This document shows positions 59,270-64,000 of a stretch of DNA of 64,000 nucleotides, in pieces. The notes under the pieces were generated by a model. The model saw only the letters and a program-made list of their open reading frames with translations, was not told where the DNA came from and searched no databases. A program made the translations under genes and the position numbers. Positions within the stretch are counted from its first letter, which is position 1. Each line of letters opens with the position of its first letter. This stretch comes from Liolophura sinensis (taxonomy: Eukaryota; Mollusca; Polyplacophora; Chitonida; Chitonidae), in NCBI RefSeq assembly GCF_032854445.1, contig NC_088298.1, forward strand, positions 23,025,295 to 23,089,294, written 5' to 3'.

Positions 59270-60165
59270 CGGTAAACATGCTGTTTTAAAATTGAAAACA
59301 ATTTTTGTCAGGTTTATACTTTTGAGTTTGACTTTTGAGTCACAGAGGCGTTGTATAGACCTATATGAGTCATTTTAGGGTTAGGCTTAAATCACTATAT
59401 GAAATAAACGTATAAATGGGCCGGAGAGGAGAAGACAGGGGAAGTCCCGGACATAACCCATATTTTAAATCCGCAACATTTCTTACCTAAGCACAACTAT
59501 AGCCCAGATTATTCGACTAAATAATCCTGCTTGAGTTGTGTGACTATGTTAAATGAGAAAAAGTTTGTGATGCATGTGAGACTGAAAATTACACCTTACT
59601 CGAATCGGTGGCTTTAGCTTGTATTGGAGACAACAGGTTTGGAATTAGTGTCTATGAGTGTTTATACGTCGTTTTGGGAACTGACCTGGTACTTCTTTAT
59701 ACGACTTCTTTTTCGACGCATAGATTTATGTTTGTTATCCTTTATATTAGCTGAACACACTTTTGAAATTAAAGGCTATGTTAACTGATCTCCAGCTGAT
59801 CTAATTTAACATCTATAGTTTCTTATACGCCCTTCTGTCAGTATATGTCCTTGTGGTTTAACTGTTTATATCAAGTATGTCGGTGAGATGTAATTACGTA
59901 TGGCAACCTGTCCTCTGTAGGATCACTATATACCAATCACTATATTTATTTCCCTCACCACCCCAGGATCACGGAGCTGTGTCAGGCTTCAGTCAAGCAT
60001 AAGTGTTCGAATGAGACTTACATCAAACATTTTATTCTATTCTTTGATGACAAAATTGAAACTTAGCATTTAAGTTCAAAAACAAGCTGGAGAATAATTA
60101 AATAATTTAAGATTAACTCTGACGTATGTTTATTTATTTATTTATTTATTTATGCGACTGGGGGT
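59270..60165. other. No feature seen
   Basis: AT-rich, ending in a TTTA repeat ahead of the SINE pair. Confidence 0.5.
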
Positions 60166-60167
60166 GG

Positions 60168-60428
60168 GGGGGGCCTCCGTGGCTCAGTCGGTTAGCGCGC
60201 TGGCGCAGCGTAATGACCCAGGAGCCTGTCACCAATGCGGTCGCTGTGAGTTCAAGTCCAGCTCTCTGGCCATAAGTGGGAAGGTCTGTCACCAACCTGC
60301 GGATGGACGTGGGTTTCCCCCAGGCTGTGCCCGGTTTCCTCCTACCGTAATGCTGGCCGCCGTCGAATAAGTGAAATATTCTTGAGTACGGCTTAATACA
60401 CCAATCAAATAAATAAATAAATAAATTT
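60168..60428 (+). mobile_element. SINE family A, full length
   Basis: GGCCTCCGTGGCTCAGTCGG head (A box), GAGTTCAAGTCCAGC (B box), body, GTGAAATATTCTTGAGTACG and an (AAAT)n tail. The best-preserved plus-strand copy. Confidence 0.88.
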
Positions 60429-60545
60429 ATGCGATTGGTGTTTTACGCCGTACGCGAGAACATTTCACTTATATGACGAATGCCAGCATGATGGTGGGAG
60501 GAAACCGGGCAGAGCCGAAGAACTATTGATCATTCGCAAGTTACT
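60429..60545 (-). mobile_element. SINE family A, inverted partner of the preceding copy
   Basis: GCGATTGGTGTTTTACGCCG through GGCAGAGCCGAAG. It is tail-to-tail with 60168-60428, forming an inverted repeat. Confidence 0.75.
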
Positions 60546-60692
60546 GGCATGCAGACAACTTCGAGATCGTGGAGCCTATATTCTAACCAATTTAAATAGA
60601 ATATGTTCACGAATGTTTCCCATTGTGTATGTTCAAAGTCATTTATCATAAAAACAGACTCTCACTTTCTTGTGTACAAAGCTAGTGATGAA

Positions 60693-60698
60693 TTTATT
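60693..60698 (-). promoter_or_regulatory. Candidate poly(A) signal for the small secreted peptide gene
   Basis: AATAAA on the minus strand about 305 bases after the stop at 61004, in AT-rich sequence and before the SINE pair. Confidence 0.4.
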
Positions 60699-61003
60699 CC
60701 TCAGTACAAATTACAACGTAAAAATAACACAGTCAAGAGTAATAGGCACATGTTAACACCAGGCATTGTCCGTTAACTTACAATGTAAACAAATATATAA
60801 TCATGTGTGTGGGTGAAGGAGTTCCGATAATCATTTTTTTCTTTTGAGCGTAAATCAACATCACAAAGACTGCAGCCTGTCTCTTCCGTAGCAAATGCTT
60901 GTGCATACAGCTAGCATGCGGGTCTTTGCAAAATTGTAAAAATTGAAAAATTGTGCAGCACCGAACTTCATATACGCCCAACTGGAGTCAGATTTCCGAA
61001 TAG

Positions 61004-61176
61004 TTATTCATCTCTCTTATGGGCCCTACTCCTTCTCTGGCACAAATTACAGGTGCTACAAGAGCGATGGTTCCGGTACCAATCGTGTTGGCACATCCAC
61101 CGTACATAGTAACACCATCGACACAGAGCCGGGAGTATATCCCTAAGCAAGTGCGGGTTACCCGACAGACGTTTCA
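61004..61176 (-). CDS. Exon 2 of small secreted peptide
   Basis: Entry phase 1 behind a strong acceptor (TCTGTCTGTTTCAG), 56 codons then TAA. It begins KRLSGNPHLL and contains the six-cysteine block (CRWC, WMC, CSTCNLC). The composition is rich in Trp, Arg and Cys, which can also arise when a genuine frame is read one base off. The alternative frame behind a weaker acceptor (61144-61143) is therefore a serious competitor. Confidence 0.5.
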
Positions 61177-61892
61177 CTGAAACAGACAGAGTTTATGAAT
61201 ATTCAGTAACGCCATGACGTGGTGCAGAAAAAAACTATTTTCTGATGTTGGTGTGGAAAACAAGAATCGATTTTATTTTGGCTATTTTTCGTCAGGAAAG
61301 GTTTTTTTTTACAAACAATGTCGCTTTAACATATCAGAAATTGTATTTCATAAATGAAATTATCTTTTCATATAGGAAATTTTTTCCGCCGCGGGTTGAC
61401 ACATTGTCTCATGCACAGCGGTGGAAATATTTCAACCGCGACGAAAATTATTTCCACCCTGGTGGAAAGATATTTCTACGTGAAAAATATTTTTCTTTGT
61501 AAAACTGTAGTTTTTCGTTACATTCCTACTTAATTAACTAATTTTCCTACGAAACAGGTTTGAGACGTGGCGAACTAATAAATATATGTAGAAGCCGTAT
61601 AAAAAAGAAATTGTACGGCAACAATACGCTCCCGTGAAAACAAGCCTTTGTTAAATGTGTCGTGGCCTTTCCCAAAATTGAGATTTTGTCGGATGACATT
61701 TCAATACCTGGCGGACATGTCTTTATGGCTTCCAGTATATACTTCCGGTCAGTAGGCGTCAGTGTACTTACGTGAGAGGATGCTCAGATTCTGCCTTCTA
61801 ACGCCAACAGCCTTGGTAACTTTGTTACCCGTCAAACCTTGCTGTATGGCGATAGACACAATGAAAACTATCATCCAGACCGTTTTCCTCAT
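61004..61892 (-). CDS. Small secreted cationic cysteine-rich peptide precursor (two exons, 97 aa)
   Basis: Exon 1 (61892-61772) encodes a signal peptide (MRKTVWMIVFIVSIAI, then QQGLTG) and exits in phase 1 at a strong GTAAGT. Exon 2 (61176-61004) follows a long pyrimidine tract ending TTTCAG and is in phase. The mature region has six cysteines with spacing C-x2-C-x6-C-x10-C-x2-C-x2-C and many Arg, Lys and His residues. It has a Lys-Arg pair near the exon junction and another just before the end, so processing by prohormone convertase is possible. A TATA box lies about 165 bases upstream of the ATG and an AATAAA about 305 bases after the stop. I recognise no family. A rival acceptor at 61142 opens a different frame (91 aa in total, glycine-rich, three cysteines). 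Transcript evidence must decide. Confidence 0.6.
61772..61892 (-). CDS. Exon 1 of small secreted peptide (signal peptide)
   Basis: 40 codons plus one base. N-terminal Arg-Lys, a hydrophobic core (WMIVFIVSIAI) and polar residues after it make a standard signal peptide with likely cleavage near Gly19-Gly22. Donor CTCAC|GTAAGT. The remaining 18 or so residues (NKVTKAVGVRRQNL...) contain Arg-Arg and could be a propeptide. Confidence 0.7.
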
Positions 61893-62055
61893 GTCTGATA
61901 TCTTAATTGTTAATAAACTCAGCACTTGAAATTTGGAAAACTCATACAATCCTGAATGTAAACAGTTTCAACTGTTTGTGTTCGTATATACGGTTTTTAC
62001 AATCATTTCTCCCTAAGCCTCACAAGTGACTCAAAGCAGAACATTGCGTGATCTC

Positions 62056-62063
62056 CTTATATA
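62056..62063 (-). promoter_or_regulatory. TATA box of the small secreted peptide gene
   Basis: Minus strand reads ACTATATATAAGGAG, a textbook TATATAAG. Transcription would start near 62030, giving a 5' leader of about 140 bases before the ATG at 61892. Confidence 0.6.
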
Positions 62064-62069
62064 TAGTCT

Positions 62070-64000
62070 TGTTTCCAAGAGAAAAGGCTAAACCAAGCAT
62101 TCACATCAAATCATTCCAGGTGTCTATATATAGACCACGCGGAATTCCCCCAACCTGTTTAAAGCAGTTCAGTATTATATACCCTAGCTGTATGGATGAA
62201 ACGTGAAAAAAGACAACACCATAACGTATATCTACTCAACCCACATATCTTCAAAGCATTGCTGGCGTTGCCATTATAAATTATAACATAACTTATAACA
62301 TTATAAATACAACTTCTATCTTTTACAATACTTTTATTACAAGATGTCTTTCTGTGTAATGTATCGTGTATCTACATGTACATGTAACTTACAGAGTTAG
62401 TTATATAAGCTGATGACATGGACTGTTCATCACCATAAACGATATTATCAAAATACCGTGTAGGCCCTGCTACTAAAAAGTACCTGGGATTTCATTATCA
62501 TACCACAATCTCCAATAATTCGCTTGAAGGAGTACTGTCCAAAGTTAGCTACTTGTGTTAAGTATAAAGATTATAACCCCTTTAACAGTATGTTACCAGG
62601 AGGGCCTCTGAGAAGCATTATTATGACTTACAATCCACCAAAAACGATAGATTTACTAATTTAGGTGATGTCTAACCGGCCGGCAGGCCGAAAAGCTCAG
62701 CTTGTGACGTCAGAGATGGCCGACTCAAGTCTATCTGGCATATATAGCCTGAGATTTCGTAACAAAACGATGTCATTTTCGAGACAGTTTCTAGCTGCAC
62801 ACAAGCAAATATGCTTTTGCTTTTTTCAGTTTGAATCCATAGTTAGCGACGTTGAAGTTCCGACTTATGACACAGCCATCGCATGTCAGACTTGACATTC
62901 TGAGTTTTTAGACGCTGAATTTAATATTTTTTTCCAGGCATTTCCAACCGCACTGGCGATACAGGTTGGTAAGCTATACCATTTGCATGTGTTACACTGT
63001 AGGTCTACATTTCGTGTGTATATCAGATTTAATATTTACTACTCTTTCCTTCTGTCCGCTTGACAATAAATATCATTCTATTCCTCGAGTGGATTTACTT
63101 CAAAAATGGGTTTGCGCAAATTAATATTCATGCATTTAGTCAAGACAATACTGAAAAAAATTCTTACGAATTCTTTTATAATTGTCCTAGCTATAATGGC
63201 CGGAATAATTCAAGCACGTCAAACAGGCATTATAGAGGGTAGCTTTGATCCTTCTTTTTTCCCGCGGTGTCTCTAATCCTCGTAATCTGGATCCGAGAAT
63301 AAAACAAAGGGGGTTGGATTATCACTATGTGATATTGCTTGGGCACCTACCCTGAGCAGTATTCAAAGAGATGTCACTTGTGTTAGCACCTTTGATGGGT
63401 AATTTTAATCAACAACCAGTATTTCAACCCTCACACATTAATTCTTGATCAACGCAGTTAAACGACATGATTAGTCTTGGATTGTTTTCGGTGTGAATCG
63501 TTCTCTGTAACCGGTCAGAAACCACAAACATTGCCGTGGCTGTCAAAAGCTGGCGTTGTTATACGCAGATTAAAATTTGTTAGTTCACTCACTGGCCCAC
63601 AGGAGAGACACACCCAGTGGGATAGCGTGAATCAAGCGACATTCATTTGAAGCCATCACATGGCTGTACCTACTTTTCTATCATTTTATCGGCATACACA
63701 AAATTGATCAAACTAATGATGAATGAACTCCCGCATTGTTTAACACCCACCAAGTCCAATCAGCAGAGTTAATATACAGATATTTAAACCCTAATATTTC
63801 CTCTCTGCTGTTAAAATTTAGTTGCCCGCCAGGATTTCTTATCCCAACTTCCGCCAGTCTGGTTTGGTGGGTATAAAACTCGTCCGTCTCGTGCCGGGAA
63901 TCCAAGGTTTCCTGAGAGCCAAATCGTCTGGAAACTTGAAAAAAAATAACTTCAGGGTTCTTCGATGACCTGTTTTTACAACCGTATGCAGAACAGCAAA
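62070..64000. other. Right end of the window, no confirmed gene
   Basis: Plus ORF 62665-62895 and minus ORF 63708-63905 have no domain. The latter follows a possible acceptor (TTGGCTCTCAG) but has no matching donor that I trust. Confidence 0.35.

Noticed and set aside
60943-61146. Plus-strand 67-codon ORF
   Set aside because: Antisense to the small secreted peptide exon; no splice or signal context of its own.

Overview
Eukaryotic nuclear DNA, AT-rich and intron-rich. It is almost certainly from a lophotrochozoan, and a mollusc (bivalve or gastropod) is most likely. The signs are more than twenty copies of a tRNA-headed SINE of a type I associate with mollusc genomes, many unrelated minisatellites, and small exons separated by kilobase introns. 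I see no rRNA, genuine tRNA gene, CRISPR array or bacterial operon. All gene calls come from reading exons, splice sites and reading phase by eye. No database search was possible.

Layout. (1) 1-3.8 kb and 21.5-25.2 kb are two direct copies of one segment, each with the same minus-strand first-exon candidate. (2) 6.4-21.2 kb, minus strand, holds secreted or surface-protein exons: a scavenger-receptor (SRCR) domain split over two exons, and two Ly6/uPAR-type (three-finger) genes with identical exon sizes, one carrying an in-frame stop. (3) 13.7-16.9 kb holds two related minisatellites (61 bp and about 66 bp) and 25.2-26.6 kb a 34-bp array. (4) 33.3-42.6 kb, plus strand, is the clearest gene: an eight-blade WD40 protein that I identify as WDR86. 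Two alternative versions of its penultimate exon have phases that force exactly one to be used. (5) 46.6-56.7 kb has two interleaved genes on opposite strands: a minus-strand secreted cysteine-rich protein of 117 residues, and the 3' end of an unrecognised plus-strand gene. (6) 52.6-55.8 kb is a GC-richer block of broken ORFs resembling the capsid-side genes of a Polinton/adintovirus-like element. (7) 57.4-58.4 kb is a 33-bp minisatellite. (8) 61.0-62.1 kb, minus strand, is a two-exon, TATA-driven gene for a small secreted peptide of unknown function.

The genes do not form one pathway. The minus strand is rich in secreted or surface products (SRCR, LU, cysteine-rich, small peptide), while WDR86 is an intracellular scaffold-type protein. 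Strongest leads: the WDR86 exon pair, the small secreted peptide gene, the LU family with its nonsense copy, and the virus-like island.
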